Part shown: positions 9,350 through 19,079 of the stretch, in pieces
How the letters are laid out: each line of letters opens with the position of its first letter
How positions within the stretch are numbered: the stretch's first letter is position 1
Source of the DNA: Muricauda sp. SCSIO 64092
GTDB lineage: Bacteria; Bacteroidota; Bacteroidia; Flavobacteriales; Flavobacteriaceae
Assembly (NCBI RefSeq): GCF_023016285.1
Contig: NZ_CP095413.1
Location: 3,286,001 to 3,350,000, forward strand
Reading direction: 5' to 3'
DNA length: 64,000 bases
Made by a program: the position numbers and the translations under genes
The notes under the pieces: generated by a model
The model's database searches: none
Seen by the model: only the letters and a program-made list of their open reading frames with translations
What the model was told of the DNA's origin: nothing

Positions 9350-10326
9350 TAGTCAAGGGATTGATTCTCTTGGTTCGCAAACTTGAGCATATTCTCAAAT
9401 TCTTCAGCGGTCAAACTTCCGTAGTAAAAGTTAATGGGATTAATTTTCTCACCGTCTTTCCAAACCTCATAGTGTAAGTGCGGTGCTTCGGAGCGTCCCG
9501 TATTCCCCACAAATCCAATGAGATCACCACGTTTGACCTTTTGCCCCCTGGAAACGTTGTACTTGCTCAAATGGGCATAAAGACTTAGATAGCCATACCC
9601 ATGATCAATACGGATGTGCTTCCCGTAACCTGAAGATCGATTGTCCGCCCGGACCACTTTTCCATCTCCCGAGGCAAATATGGGGGTTCCCCTTGGGGCC
9701 GTAAAATCCATACCCTTGTGCATTTTACGGGCTTTGGTAAACGGATCGGTACGCCATCCAAATCCGGAAGCCATTCGGGTGAGATCCGCGTTTCGAACCG
9801 GCTGTATGGCAGGAATTGCCGCCAGGAGCTTTTCTTTCTCTTCGGCAAGCTTTGCAATTTCGTCCAATGATTTTGATTGAATGACCATTTGCTTTTGAAT
9901 CACATCCAACCGCTTGGTAGCAGCAATAATAATCTCCGAATTGTTGAAACCTTCCAGGGATTTATAGCGATTGACCCCTCCAAATCCTGCACGTCTTTGT
10001 TCTTCGGGAATAGGGTTGGCCTCAAAGTACAATCGATAAATATTGTTATCACGATCTTCGATATTGGCGAGTACTTCCTCAATCTGCTGCATCTTCCTAT
10101 CCAAAATTTCAAACTGGAGCTCATAATTCTGCACTTCGCGCTGTAACGAAAGCTCCTTTGGCGTGTTCACGAGGTTGGTATTCAAAAGAAAGATAAGCCC
10201 AAGGAAACCAAAGAGCGAGGCCCCTAAAACAAAAAAGGCAATATTTCGGTACTTTTTCGACTTTTTGGGTTCAATCTTCCGATATGAAAGTGTATCTGGG
10301 TCGTAATAGTACTTAACTTTAGACAT
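9349..10326 (-). CDS. M23 family metallopeptidase (LytM-type)
   Basis: 325-aa membrane-anchored peptidoglycan hydrolase or regulator. A cytoplasmic basic N-terminus is followed by one transmembrane segment (about 28-50), a coiled-coil region (60-170) and a LytM domain (about 190-298). Zinc ligands are visible: H203 and D207 in HKGMD, H283 and H285 in HLHYEV, plus AHLSKY near 251. All metal ligands appear intact, so it is likely an active DD-endopeptidase rather than an EnvC-like activator. First gene of the pair with merR, divergent from alaS. Confidence 0.95.
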   Translation of the reverse strand: MSKVKYYYDPDTLSYRKIEPKKSKKYRNIAFFVLGASLFGFLGLIFLLNTNLVNTPKELSLQREVQNYELQFEILDRKMQQIEEVLANIEDRDNNIYRLYFEANPIPEEQRRAGFGGVNRYKSLEGFNNSEIIIAATKRLDVIQKQMVIQSKSLDEIAKLAEEKEKLLAAIPAIQPVRNADLTRMASGFGWRTDPFTKARKMHKGMDFTAPRGTPIFASGDGKVVRADNRSSGYGKHIRIDHGYGYLSLYAHLSKYNVSRGQKVKRGDLIGFVGNTGRSEAPHLHYEVWKDGEKINPINFYYGSLTAEEFENMLKFANQENQSLD

Positions 10327-10341
10327 GAAGGTAAATTATCC

Positions 10342-10349
10342 TATTTTTG
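10342..10349 (+). promoter_or_regulatory. Candidate -7 element for alaS
   Basis: TATTTTTG fits TAnnTTTG, about 80 bp before the alaS ATG. No matching -33 element is evident. Confidence 0.3.
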
Positions 10350-10370
10350 GTCGTTCAATTAGGTAACAGA

Positions 10371-10378
10371 CAAATATA
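10371..10378 (-). promoter_or_regulatory. Candidate -7 element for the M23-merR operon
   Basis: On the minus strand TATATTTG fits TAnnTTTG and lies about 45 bp before the peptidase ATG. Confidence 0.4.
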
Positions 10379-10428
10379 AAAATTGTTTTGTATGGTCTGT
10401 TAAAATTAATTAAAGGTTAGCTCCCCAT

Positions 10429-13044
10429 ATGACATCCCAACAGATTAGAGAACAGTTTTTAAACTTTTTCAGATCCAAGCAACATCGTATTGTTCCCTCC
10501 GCCCCCATGGTGATGAAAAATGACCCAACATTGATGTTCACCAATGCTGGGATGAACCAGTTTAAGGAATACTTCCTGGGCATTTCCAAACCCAGTACAA
10601 ACAGGGTGGCCGATACGCAAAAGTGCCTTAGGGTCAGTGGAAAGCACAACGATTTGGATGAAGTGGGCAAGGATACGTACCACCACACCATGTTCGAGAT
10701 GTTGGGCAATTGGAGTTTTGGGGATTATTTTAAAAAGGAAGCCATTGCCTGGGCATGGGAATTGTTGACCGAAGTCTATAAAATAGATAAGGAAAACCTC
10801 TACGTATCGGTTTTTCAAGGGAGTGATGATGCCGATAACCTGGATATGGACCAAGAGGCTTTCAATTTTTGGAAAAAGATTATTCCTGAAGACCGCATAC
10901 TTATGGGGGATAAAAAGGATAACTTTTGGGAGATGGGGGACCAAGGTCCCTGTGGACCGTGTTCCGAAATCCATGTGGATATCCGTTCCAAGGAAGAAAA
11001 GGCAAAGGTTTCAGGAGATCGGTTGGTCAACAAGGACCACCCCCAAGTGGTGGAAATTTGGAATTTGGTCTTTATCCAGTTCAACAGAAAGGCCAATGGG
11101 CAGTTGGAAGACCTTCCTGAAAAACATATTGATACGGGGATGGGCTTTGAACGCCTATGCATGGTATTGCAGGGAACACAGTCCAACTATGATACGGATG
11201 TGTTCACACCACTTATCCGGGAAATCGAAACCATTACCCTAAAGGAATACGGAAAGGATTCGGGAACCGATATTGCCATTCGTGTGGTGGCGGATCATGT
11301 TAGGGCCGTTTCTTTTGCCATTGCGGATGGGCAGTTGCCCAGCAACACCGGTGCAGGATATGTGATTCGAAGGATTCTGAGAAGGGCAATTCGCTATGGA
11401 TTTACCTTTTTGGATACAAAAAACCCTTTTATCCATCGTTTGGTCAAGGTGCTGGGGGAACAAATGGGTGGGACATTTCCTGAACTGAAAGAGCAAAGGC
11501 AGTTGATTGAAAATGTCATTAAGGAAGAGGAAAGCTCATTTCTGAGTACGCTGGAGCAGGGATTGGTGTTGTTGGATTCGGTCATCAAATCCACCAATGG
11601 AAAAACGGTGGATGGATTTAAGGCCTTTGAACTTTATGACACCTTTGGTTTCCCAATTGACCTTACATCCTTGATACTTGAAGAGAAAGGGTACGGGTTG
11701 GACATGGAAGGGTTCAATAAGGCCCTACAAGCGCAAAAGGATCGATCGCGTGCGGCTTCCGAAACCAGCAAGGACGATTGGACGGTTCTACATAAGGATT
11801 CGGAACAGGAGTTTGTGGGGTATGATGTTTTGGAGCTCGATGTGAAGTTGGTCAAATACCGAAAGATCAGTTCCAAAAAAGAGGGCGACCGTTATCAATT
11901 GGTTTTTGATAGTACCCCATTTTATGCGGAAGGTGGCGGACAGGTTGGGGATAAAGGGTATTTGGAAGCCCCCAATGGGGATGTTACCTATATTGTGGAC
12001 ACCAAAAAAGAGAATAACGAGATTGTTCATTTTTCGGAGACCCTTCCCAAGGGTTTACATGCCGTTTTCAAAGCATCGGTGGACCAAAAACAGCGACAGC
12101 GAACGGCAAGCAACCATACAGCAACACATTTATTGCACCAGGCACTAAGGGAAGTTTTGGGGAAACATGTGGAGCAGAAAGGTTCTGCGGTGCATTCCAA
12201 GTACCTTCGGTTCGACTTTTCCCATTTTGCAAAGTTGACCGTGGATGAACTACGGGAGGTGGAGAATTTTGTCAATGCCAGAATTGATGGACATCTGCCC
12301 CTGGAAGAACAGCGCAATATCCCCATGTCCGAAGCTTTGGAACAAGGGGCTATGGCCTTGTTTGGGGAAAAGTATGGCGATGCCGTTCGAACGGTACGTT
12401 TTGGAAAATCCATTGAACTGTGCGGTGGTACCCATGTAAAGAATACCGGGGACATTTGGCATTTCAAAATCGTATCGGAAGGTGCTGTGGCTGCGGGTAT
12501 TCGAAGAATTGAAGCCATTACCCTGGATGCCGTCAAAGACTTTTATTTCAGCAATAACCGACAATTGTTTGAAATTAGGGATCTGCTCAACAATACAAAA
12601 GAGCCGGTAAAGGCAGTGGCTTTGCTTCAGGAGGAAAACAACCAGTTAAAAAAGCAGGTGGAACAGTTGCTTAAGGAAAAGGCCAGGGGACTAAAATCAG
12701 AATTGCTCAATGGACTATCTGAGATTGATGGGGTTAAATTCCTGGCCAGGAAAGTAGATTTGGATGCCGGTGGAATGAAGGATCTATTGTTTGAAATGGG
12801 CAACGTAAAAACCAATCTATTTGTACTCTTGGCTGCCGAAAAAGATGGAAAGGCACTACTTTCCTGTTATATCTCCAAGGATTTGGCCTTTGAAAAAGGT
12901 TTGAATGCGGGAGGTATTGTTCGGGAATTGGGCAAATACATCCAAGGGGGAGGTGGCGGACAGCCCTTCTTTGCTACTGCGGGAGGTAAAAATCCAGGAG
13001 GCATTCCTGAAGCTTTGGAGAAAGCAAAGGAGTATGTTATGTAA
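10429..13044 (+). CDS. alaS: Alanine--tRNA ligase
   Basis: 871-aa class II synthetase charging tRNA-Ala. The N-terminal catalytic domain starts with [14 protein letters not shown] and [10 protein letters not shown]. The editing domain carries zinc-site residues H563 and H567 (HTATH) and C665 and H669 (CGGTH). The C-terminal DHHA1 region ends with the glycine-rich [19 protein letters not shown]. Full length. Its stop overlaps the ATG of the next gene (TAATG). Confidence 0.98.
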   Translation: MTSQQIREQFLNFFRSKQHRIVPSAPMVMKNDPTLMFTNAGMNQFKEYFLGISKPSTNRVADTQKCLRVSGKHNDLDEVGKDTYHHTMFEMLGNWSFGDYFKKEAIAWAWELLTEVYKIDKENLYVSVFQGSDDADNLDMDQEAFNFWKKIIPEDRILMGDKKDNFWEMGDQGPCGPCSEIHVDIRSKEEKAKVSGDRLVNKDHPQVVEIWNLVFIQFNRKANGQLEDLPEKHIDTGMGFERLCMVLQGTQSNYDTDVFTPLIREIETITLKEYGKDSGTDIAIRVVADHVRAVSFAIADGQLPSNTGAGYVIRRILRRAIRYGFTFLDTKNPFIHRLVKVLGEQMGGTFPELKEQRQLIENVIKEEESSFLSTLEQGLVLLDSVIKSTNGKTVDGFKAFELYDTFGFPIDLTSLILEEKGYGLDMEGFNKALQAQKDRSRAASETSKDDWTVLHKDSEQEFVGYDVLELDVKLVKYRKISSKKEGDRYQLVFDSTPFYAEGGGQVGDKGYLEAPNGDVTYIVDTKKENNEIVHFSETLPKGLHAVFKASVDQKQRQRTASNHTATHLLHQALREVLGKHVEQKGSAVHSKYLRFDFSHFAKLTVDELREVENFVNARIDGHLPLEEQRNIPMSEALEQGAMALFGEKYGDAVRTVRFGKSIELCGGTHVKNTGDIWHFKIVSEGAVAAGIRRIEAITLDAVKDFYFSNNRQLFEIRDLLNNTKEPVKAVALLQEENNQLKKQVEQLLKEKARGLKSELLNGLSEIDGVKFLARKVDLDAGGMKDLLFEMGNVKTNLFVLLAAEKDGKALLSCYISKDLAFEKGLNAGGIVRELGKYIQGGGGGQPFFATAGGKNPGGIPEALEKAKEYVM

Positions 13045-13709
13045 TGGACATGAAGAGGATCAGGATACGAAATTTGAACTTGAAGTATATATTGGGTGAA
13101 ATCCTCTTAATTTTCATCGGGATCAATCTGGCCATATGGTTCAATAATTGGAATACTTCCAATGAAATCAGTAAAAACAAGGCGGTTGCCATTACCAAAA
13201 TCGAAGGTGAACTAAAAAACAATCTTGAAGAACTCTTAAATAGTAGGGCAGATAACAAAAGAATACCTGAATTTATTGATGCGTATAAGGAGCTTTCTTC
13301 CGATGATAGTGGAACAGTAGTAATGACCACTGGGGAAATGAAGGTTTTTCAAAGCAAGTATTCCAGTTTTTATAAGCTATTGGATTCGATCCAAAAGGGG
13401 GATGACCTTTATGAGTATAAAGGTGACACCTACATCAATCTGGAGATTGCAACACTTAGTGAAATAGCCTGGGATACTTCAAAGGCCACAGGAATTTTCG
13501 GTGATTTTAGTTTTGATTGCCTGTATGAATTGGAGAGCACCTATAATCTCCAGAATTTGGTGGCCGATGAATTTCAGAAAGTGGTTGAGGCATTACAGCG
13601 GGATTCCATAGAAAAATTGTTGAAGGCTTTGGAGTTTGTAAGCCAATTGGAGCAGCAATTGGAAAAGCGGTACAACAAGGTGCTGTTGAACCTGGAAAAC
13701 TGTAAATGA
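13044..13709 (+). CDS. DUF6090-like membrane-anchored protein
   Basis: 221 aa with an N-terminal membrane helix in the signature GEILLIFIGINLAIWFNNWN, then a helical domain. This N-terminal pattern is typical of the DUF6090 proteins of Flavobacteriia, whose function is unknown. It overlaps the alaS stop by one base, so it is probably co-transcribed; a link to tRNA charging is not implied. Confidence 0.75.
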   Translation: MDMKRIRIRNLNLKYILGEILLIFIGINLAIWFNNWNTSNEISKNKAVAITKIEGELKNNLEELLNSRADNKRIPEFIDAYKELSSDDSGTVVMTTGEMKVFQSKYSSFYKLLDSIQKGDDLYEYKGDTYINLEIATLSEIAWDTSKATGIFGDFSFDCLYELESTYNLQNLVADEFQKVVEALQRDSIEKLLKALEFVSQLEQQLEKRYNKVLLNLENCK

Positions 13710-13741
13710 TAATTTGTTAAGCGTTAAATTCCAATTTTCAG

Positions 13742-14353
13742 ATGAAAAAGGTTCTGGCAGGAGCACTTATAGCCTTAACAACGGTACTGATTTATAGGTC
13801 ATGTGCCGAGTACAAATCCACGGAGACCATCCTTCAGGAAAATTCGATGCTGATTCAGGAACAGATCAAAAGTGTATCCAAATTGATTGTTACCGAAGGA
13901 CACTTTGCCGAGGTTTACAATTATGCGGACTCCAAAGAGCTTTTCGGTCCCTTGGTCACTGCAGACAAAAAGGCTTTGGTGGTCGTGAATGCTAAAGTGA
14001 TCATTAGTTATGATTTAAAGGACATTGACTTTGAAATTGACGGGGAACACAAGGTAGTGGAACTAAGGAACATTCCAGAACCTGAAATTACCATTAACCC
14101 AGATTTTGAGTACTACGATGTTTCTGCGGATTACTTCAATCCTTTTGGCGCTGAGGATTATAATTTGATCAAACAAAATGTCAATGCTTCCCTACTAAAA
14201 AAAGTTGAGGCCTCAACCTTACGTTCAAACGCACAAAACCGTTTGCTTTCCGAACTTTCCAAGCTTTTGGTGTTGACCGATTCCATGGGATGGACATTGA
14301 CCTACAACGAAAGACCAGTGGTGAACTTTGAACAGTTAGGATTGTTTCATTAA
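13742..14353 (+). CDS. DUF4230 domain protein
   Basis: 203 aa with an N-terminal hydrophobic anchor (about 3-19) followed by a DUF4230 domain: SVSKLIVTEGHFAEVYNY, KKALVVVNAKVIISYDLKDI, and the helical LLKKVEASTLRSNAQNRLL. The family is widespread and of unknown function. Its last 18 bp overlap the convergent aromatic amino acid hydroxylase gene. Confidence 0.88.
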   Translation: MKKVLAGALIALTTVLIYRSCAEYKSTETILQENSMLIQEQIKSVSKLIVTEGHFAEVYNYADSKELFGPLVTADKKALVVVNAKVIISYDLKDIDFEIDGEHKVVELRNIPEPEITINPDFEYYDVSADYFNPFGAEDYNLIKQNVNASLLKKVEASTLRSNAQNRLLSELSKLLVLTDSMGWTLTYNERPVVNFEQLGLFH

Positions 14354-16099
14354 GGCTTTATTGGCAAGTTCCAGCCCATCATCTATTAAACGGCCTACTT
14401 TGGGCCTGTTCCGTTTAACCTTTTCCAGATGCTCCTCAATGTCATTGGCCAAGGCCTTTCTGTTGCCTTGTAATGCCAATTCATAAAGCTCCACGGGCAG
14501 CAACCAATCATTGGGAAAATGCAATTTAAACTCTTCAAAAAGTTTTCCCCTGGAAGTGTAGGTGTTTTTCCCTTCCCTGTAATCCCGCACCTGTCTGTAG
14601 TAGGTCTCCAATCTGATCAAATCGGAATCCCTGTTCTTTTTAATGGTAGTTTCGGTAAGCTCATGGGAGATGAGGTTAAAGCTTTTTAAGTCCGCAGGCC
14701 CATTAAAGGCCGATACTATTTTTTCCCCAACAGCCATATGGTACAGCCCCCATTCGGGGAGGAATAGAATGGTGTCATCATGGGTAACCTTACATTCCTT
14801 AAAAGTGATGAGGATGATTTCCCCTTTAAGGTTTCGGGTTCCCGTAACAATTTCACCCGCTACCCTTACCCCGCCTTCAAACTCCAGGGTGATGCGTTCC
14901 CCTTCAAAAATGTTATACGCCTTTAAGTCCCTGGGGCTCATGTCCTCAATGGCCAAATTGATACCCTTCAGTTTGCCCACTGGGGAACCAAAACCTTCCG
15001 GGTGCTGCTCCACGCCATGGCCCACCAGTTCCTTTTCCCGATACGATAGTGCCGTTGGCCCTACGGTACGGAGATATATGGGTTTTCCATCCTTTTCAAT
15101 AATGTTGTTGAAGCATCCCGATATTTGCAGTCCCGTGCTCAACTCTGCTGTGCCAAGGGCTTTGGAGGTTACCAATTTTTGGACCCCTTTTAATCCCCCG
15201 GTACGTAAGGCCATGGTGTTCGCAAAATCCTCCAATACCTGACTTAAATGCGCGAAATTTGGGGTTACAAAAAGTTGGGGTTGCGGTTTTGTAATGTCAA
15301 AGGAAGTATGCGCTGCTTCCATGGTATAGGGTATTTTTTTTACCTGGTCTGTCATGCACCAGGTACTTTCACCGATAGAGGAGAGTAGTCCTGCCCCGTA
15401 GATTTTGGGGTTGTCCAGTTCACCGATCAATCCGTATTCCACGGTCCACCAATGCAGGTTTCTGATCAATGCCATTTCACTTGGTATCCCCATGTTCTCT
15501 TGGAGATGCTCAATCTTTTTTTCTGCTTTCCCGATCTCTTCCCGGGGTGTCCCTTCCGCTTCCTTAATTATGGAAAGATGACGAACGGCGTCATATAGTT
15601 CGTAATCCATGGCACTGGAGATGGCTTTGGCCCCAATTTCCCCAAATCGCCTTAAATATTCCGCATACTCCGGATTGGCTATGATGGGGGCATGTCCCGC
15701 ACCTTCATGGATGATATCGGGAGCTGGGGTGTATTCTATGTTTTCCAACTGCCTAATGTCCGAGGCAATGACCAATACATTGTAGGCTTGGAACTCCATG
15801 AAGGCAGATGGTGGAATAAAACCATCAACCGCGACGGCGGCCCATCCTATTTCCTTTAGAATGCGGTTCATGCCGTACATATTGGGAATATGATCTATGG
15901 ATATGCCCGTTTTTTGTAGTCCTTCCACATAGGATTTATGGGCTACCTTGCTCAAATAGTCAACATTCTTGCGCATTACGTACCTCCAAACTGCTTGATC
16001 TACGGGAGTGTATTCATCATAGTTTTGGGGTTTGATGTATTGTCTTAAGTGCTCTGGTAGTTTATCCAATACTGGATTGCTTTCATATGCTGTTTCCAT
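14336..16099 (-). CDS. Aromatic amino acid hydroxylase (long Bacteroidetes type)
   Basis: 587-aa pterin-dependent monooxygenase, most likely phenylalanine 4-hydroxylase. The iron triad is H131 and H136 (HEGAGHAP) and E221 (WTVEYGLI). The histidine-to-glutamate spacing (85 residues) exceeds that of mammalian PAH (40), pointing to an insertion, and the C-terminal ~240 residues have no counterpart in short proteobacterial PhhA. Substrate (Phe, Tyr or Trp) cannot be decided by eye; Phe is the usual one. It follows the DUF3291 gene by 9 bp, likely as one operon. Confidence 0.9.
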   Translation of the reverse strand: METAYESNPVLDKLPEHLRQYIKPQNYDEYTPVDQAVWRYVMRKNVDYLSKVAHKSYVEGLQKTGISIDHIPNMYGMNRILKEIGWAAVAVDGFIPPSAFMEFQAYNVLVIASDIRQLENIEYTPAPDIIHEGAGHAPIIANPEYAEYLRRFGEIGAKAISSAMDYELYDAVRHLSIIKEAEGTPREEIGKAEKKIEHLQENMGIPSEMALIRNLHWWTVEYGLIGELDNPKIYGAGLLSSIGESTWCMTDQVKKIPYTMEAAHTSFDITKPQPQLFVTPNFAHLSQVLEDFANTMALRTGGLKGVQKLVTSKALGTAELSTGLQISGCFNNIIEKDGKPIYLRTVGPTALSYREKELVGHGVEQHPEGFGSPVGKLKGINLAIEDMSPRDLKAYNIFEGERITLEFEGGVRVAGEIVTGTRNLKGEIILITFKECKVTHDDTILFLPEWGLYHMAVGEKIVSAFNGPADLKSFNLISHELTETTIKKNRDSDLIRLETYYRQVRDYREGKNTYTSRGKLFEEFKLHFPNDWLLPVELYELALQGNRKALANDIEEHLEKVKRNRPKVGRLIDDGLELANKALMKQS

Positions 16100-16108
16100 A
16101 GTTTATTA

Positions 16109-16615
16109 TCATTCTGAACTGTTGTGCTTCATACGTTGGCGTGAAAGAGGAGCCTCTATTCTGTGGCCCGTGCAATCATAGAACTCCGCCATGGTAAAGG
16201 CCTGTGGGGATGCTCCGTTTTGTTCCAGGAATTCCAGTTTCTCCTTTGCCATATCCAAGGTGGGCAACTCCCCCTTGGGCAACCACCATAGTACAAATTG
16301 GGATGGGCCCTTTACATCGAACCATTTTTTTTTATTCCGTAAAAAATAGCTGTGCACTGAACCATAAACGAAAGCTTTAAAGGCATCCACGTCTTCCCAA
16401 AGACTAATGTTTACGGCCATGTTTTCATCCTTAAAGGGGGATTGGATATAGGAGGCCGGCCTTCCCTGGTTGTCTTTCAAACGCCAAACAAAACCAGGAC
16501 TCTCTTCTGCAAATTTGTTGACGGGCTCTAAAAAGTCCACAAATTCCTTCATTATGGGATGGTCCAATTGAGCTTTAAAACGAGCAATATTGGCTTGGGC
16601 CAAATAGTATTCCAT
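16109..16615 (-). CDS. DUF3291 domain protein
   Basis: 168 aa matching DUF3291: the start YYLAQANIARFKAQLDHPIM, the phrase ESPGFVWRLKD and the block WEDVDAFKAFVYGSVHSYFL. These are ABM/monooxygenase-like ferredoxin-fold proteins of unknown activity. It sits 9 bp upstream of the aromatic hydroxylase, so a role with that enzyme is possible but only inferred from position. Confidence 0.88.
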   Translation of the reverse strand: MEYYLAQANIARFKAQLDHPIMKEFVDFLEPVNKFAEESPGFVWRLKDNQGRPASYIQSPFKDENMAVNISLWEDVDAFKAFVYGSVHSYFLRNKKKWFDVKGPSQFVLWWLPKGELPTLDMAKEKLEFLEQNGASPQAFTMAEFYDCTGHRIEAPLSRQRMKHNSSE

Positions 16616-16795
16616 TGCATTCCAGGTCTTACCCTAAAGATAAAAAGATTGTACGCAATAGGCTTAACGTATTGGGTGGAAAATCGATTATTAAAATGAA
16701 AACGAAGAACCTATCGCCCCATGACCACAATAAACACTCAAACAAAACATCGGGGGCAGTAGATTCTTCGCTTTACTATAAGGTTTCAAAAGGCC

Positions 16796-17410
16796 TTAAA
16801 GGCCATTTGCCGCAATTTCCCGATTCGGGGGATACTCTTCCAATATCTCAGAAACGAACTTTCGTATACGGTCTTCTTTTTTGTCTATGTTTTTGGTGTT
16901 GTTCAATGTGCCAACACCGCGTCCTTGCCATACCAGTTCTTTATTGTTGGCATCGATAAGGTCAATATATAACGAGCCTTCGGTGCGGGTGGAAACATTT
17001 GGACCCCAGCCTCCGCCCCAGCCCCATCCAGGACCCCAGATCCAAGGGTTCCAACCCCAGCCGCCCCAGCCCCAGCCGCCCCAGCCAATTCCTCCCCAAC
17101 CCCAACCAAAGTTGTTGTTGTAGACATCTACCTGTTCGCGTTCCTTGGTAAAGATGCTTACCAGAATATCTGGGTTTCGGGATTTGGTGAAGCCCCTATT
17201 GGCCATTTCGGTTTCAATGGCTTTTAGAATGCGTTTTTTGTCCAAATCGGATATTTGGGCCCTATCAATGCCCGTCTTGTAAAAGGCATAGGTCCTATAT
17301 TCATTAAAATTCACTTGCCTATCATAATCGGCAATGACCTGTACCGTTGAACAGGAGGTTAGAAATAGTAGTAGTACTAAGGGTAAGGTAAGTAGTTTTA
17401 TCTTTTTCAT
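16796..17410 (-). CDS. DUF4136 domain lipoprotein with Gly/Trp-rich insert
   Basis: 204-aa lipoprotein (signal peptide, lipobox LLFLTSC at about residue 20). The DUF4136 domain is seen in FNEYRTYAFYKTG and ILKAIETEMANRGFTKSRNPDILVSI, and resumes at YIDLIDANNKELVWQGRG. Between them lies a run of about 37 residues almost wholly Gly and Trp with Pro. Such inserts are known in the family. Function unknown, outer envelope location expected. Confidence 0.9.
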   Translation of the reverse strand: MKKIKLLTLPLVLLLFLTSCSTVQVIADYDRQVNFNEYRTYAFYKTGIDRAQISDLDKKRILKAIETEMANRGFTKSRNPDILVSIFTKEREQVDVYNNNFGWGWGGIGWGGWGWGGWGWNPWIWGPGWGWGGGWGPNVSTRTEGSLYIDLIDANNKELVWQGRGVGTLNNTKNIDKKEDRIRKFVSEILEEYPPNREIAANGL

Positions 17411-17483
17411 AGCATAATTTTTTTGAGTTAAACCGAAAGCGAACTTTTCTTAAACCACCACAAATATTATGCCGAAAACCAAG

Positions 17484-17645
<162 letters not shown>

Positions 17646-17787
17646 TTAGCTTATCCTTGCTATTCTCAAAGTTACACTAAGTTACACTTCAAATGGCGTA
17701 TTTTAAAGGATTTTAAGGACTTCTTAGGGTTTCATCCAAAATAATGGTCGTTAAACCTGGTTTATTCCGTTGGGAAAAAGAAAAAAG

Positions 17788-17795
17788 TATATTTG
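17788..17795 (+). promoter_or_regulatory. Candidate -7 element for the 17838 operon
   Basis: TATATTTG fits TAnnTTTG, 42 bp before the first ATG of the four-gene operon ending with hemL. A TTG lies at 17770, closer than the usual -33 spacing. Confidence 0.4.
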
Positions 17796-17837
17796 TTTAC
17801 CCCACCATCAAGATAGGTTCATAAAAGGAACTGAAAT

Positions 17838-18170
17838 ATGATATTGGTTTTTAGACATTTCTTTAGGAAAAACTACGTGGGTCTTACCCTTTGGCCCTTT
17901 ATTATTGTAAAAGAAGATAGCCATAAAGATGATGTGGTGCTCATTAACCATGAGAAAATCCATCTAAAACAGCAGTTGGAACTATTGGTAGTACCCTTTT
18001 ATTTTTGGTATATTTTGGAGTGGGTGGTGCGGACCTTTCTGTATTTGGATAGCTACAGGGCCTATCAAAACATCAGCTTTGAACGGGAGGCCTATGCCAA
18101 CGAAATGGATTTGGGCTATACGGACAGGAGAAAACCCTATAGCTTTCTAAACTATATTTTTAGACCGTAA
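17838..18170 (+). CDS. HExxH-containing small membrane protein
   Basis: 110 aa with HEKIH at residues 38-42, followed directly by a hydrophobic segment (about 49-70) and then FEREAYANEMD (81-91). HExxH plus a downstream glutamate before an A-x-x-x-D-like patch resembles minimal gluzincins such as M56/BlaR1-type peptidases. Family name not recognised; protease activity is inference. It is first in an operon: its TAA is followed immediately, in the same reading frame, by the TTG of the deaminase gene. Confidence 0.8.
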   Translation: MILVFRHFFRKNYVGLTLWPFIIVKEDSHKDDVVLINHEKIHLKQQLELLVVPFYFWYILEWVVRTFLYLDSYRAYQNISFEREAYANEMDLGYTDRRKPYSFLNYIFRP

Positions 18171-19079
18171 TTGAACCATGTCCCCAATCAGCAGATTGCC
18201 CTTCCTTTACTTTTCGAAAAGCAGGTAACCCTTGCCGTGAAACGGGAAGACCTTCTTCATCCCGTTATTTCGGGAAACAAGTATCGTAAGCTAAAGTATA
18301 ATCTTCAAAGGGCCAAAGCACAAAATTTTGATGTACTGCTCACCTTTGGTGGAGCCTTCTCCAACCATATTGCTGCGGTGGCCTGTGCCGGAAAAGAGTA
18401 TGGTTTTGGGACCATTGGGGTAATACGTGGAGAAGAGCTCAAAAAGGGTTGGGGGACCAATCCCACATTGAAACTGGCCTCCGAATATGGCATGCGATTT
18501 CATTTTGTAAGTAGGGAAGCGTACCGAACCAAAGATGATAGGTCCTTTGTTCGAAAACTACAAATGGAATATGGGGATTTTTACCTATTCCCAGAGGGCG
18601 GTACAAATGCCTTGGCCGTAAAGGGCTGCGAGGAAATTTTGACACAGGGCGATACGGAATTTGATATCATTGCCACCTGTGTGGGCACCGGGGGTACGAT
18701 GGCTGGACTTATCAATGCAACCGCAGCACATCAACAAGTTTTGGGCTTCCCCGCCTTAAAAGGTGATTTTTTAATCGATTCCATTCGTAAATTTGTGACC
18801 AAACCCAATTGGAAATTGATTACTGATTACCATTTTGGGGGATATGCCAAGGTGACCCCTGAGCTTATTGCAAGCATCAATACGTTTAAGGAACAAACAG
18901 GGATTGCTTCCGATCCCGTATATACGGGAAAGCTATTTTTTGGTCTGCTGGATATGATTGCGAACAATCAGTTTAAGGCGGGGACCAAGATTTTGGCCAT
19001 CCATACAGGGGGTTTACAAGGAATCTTTGGCATGAACGAGGTACTGAAAAAGAAGAATTTACCGTTAATCAATCTATGA
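18171..19079 (+). CDS. PLP-dependent deaminase/D-cysteine desulfhydrase family protein
   Basis: 302 aa of the ACC deaminase/D-cysteine desulfhydrase fold. The PLP lysine is K37 in SGNKYRKLK, and the substrate/PLP loop is GGAFSNH (60-66). Also visible is the phosphate-binding CVGTGGTMAG. No ATG lies near the N-terminus in frame; the only plausible start is TTG 18171, which abuts the upstream stop, so translation is probably by coupling. D-cysteine desulfhydrase-like activity is more likely than true ACC deaminase outside plant symbionts (inference). Confidence 0.9.
   Translation: MNHVPNQQIALPLLFEKQVTLAVKREDLLHPVISGNKYRKLKYNLQRAKAQNFDVLLTFGGAFSNHIAAVACAGKEYGFGTIGVIRGEELKKGWGTNPTLKLASEYGMRFHFVSREAYRTKDDRSFVRKLQMEYGDFYLFPEGGTNALAVKGCEEILTQGDTEFDIIATCVGTGGTMAGLINATAAHQQVLGFPALKGDFLIDSIRKFVTKPNWKLITDYHFGGYAKVTPELIASINTFKEQTGIASDPVYTGKLFFGLLDMIANNQFKAGTKILAIHTGGLQGIFGMNEVLKKKNLPLINL

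Noticed and set aside
16615..16959. 114-codon plus-strand frame between DUF3291 and DUF4136
   Set aside because: It overlaps the real DUF4136 gene on the opposite strand and its product resembles no protein; shadow frame.
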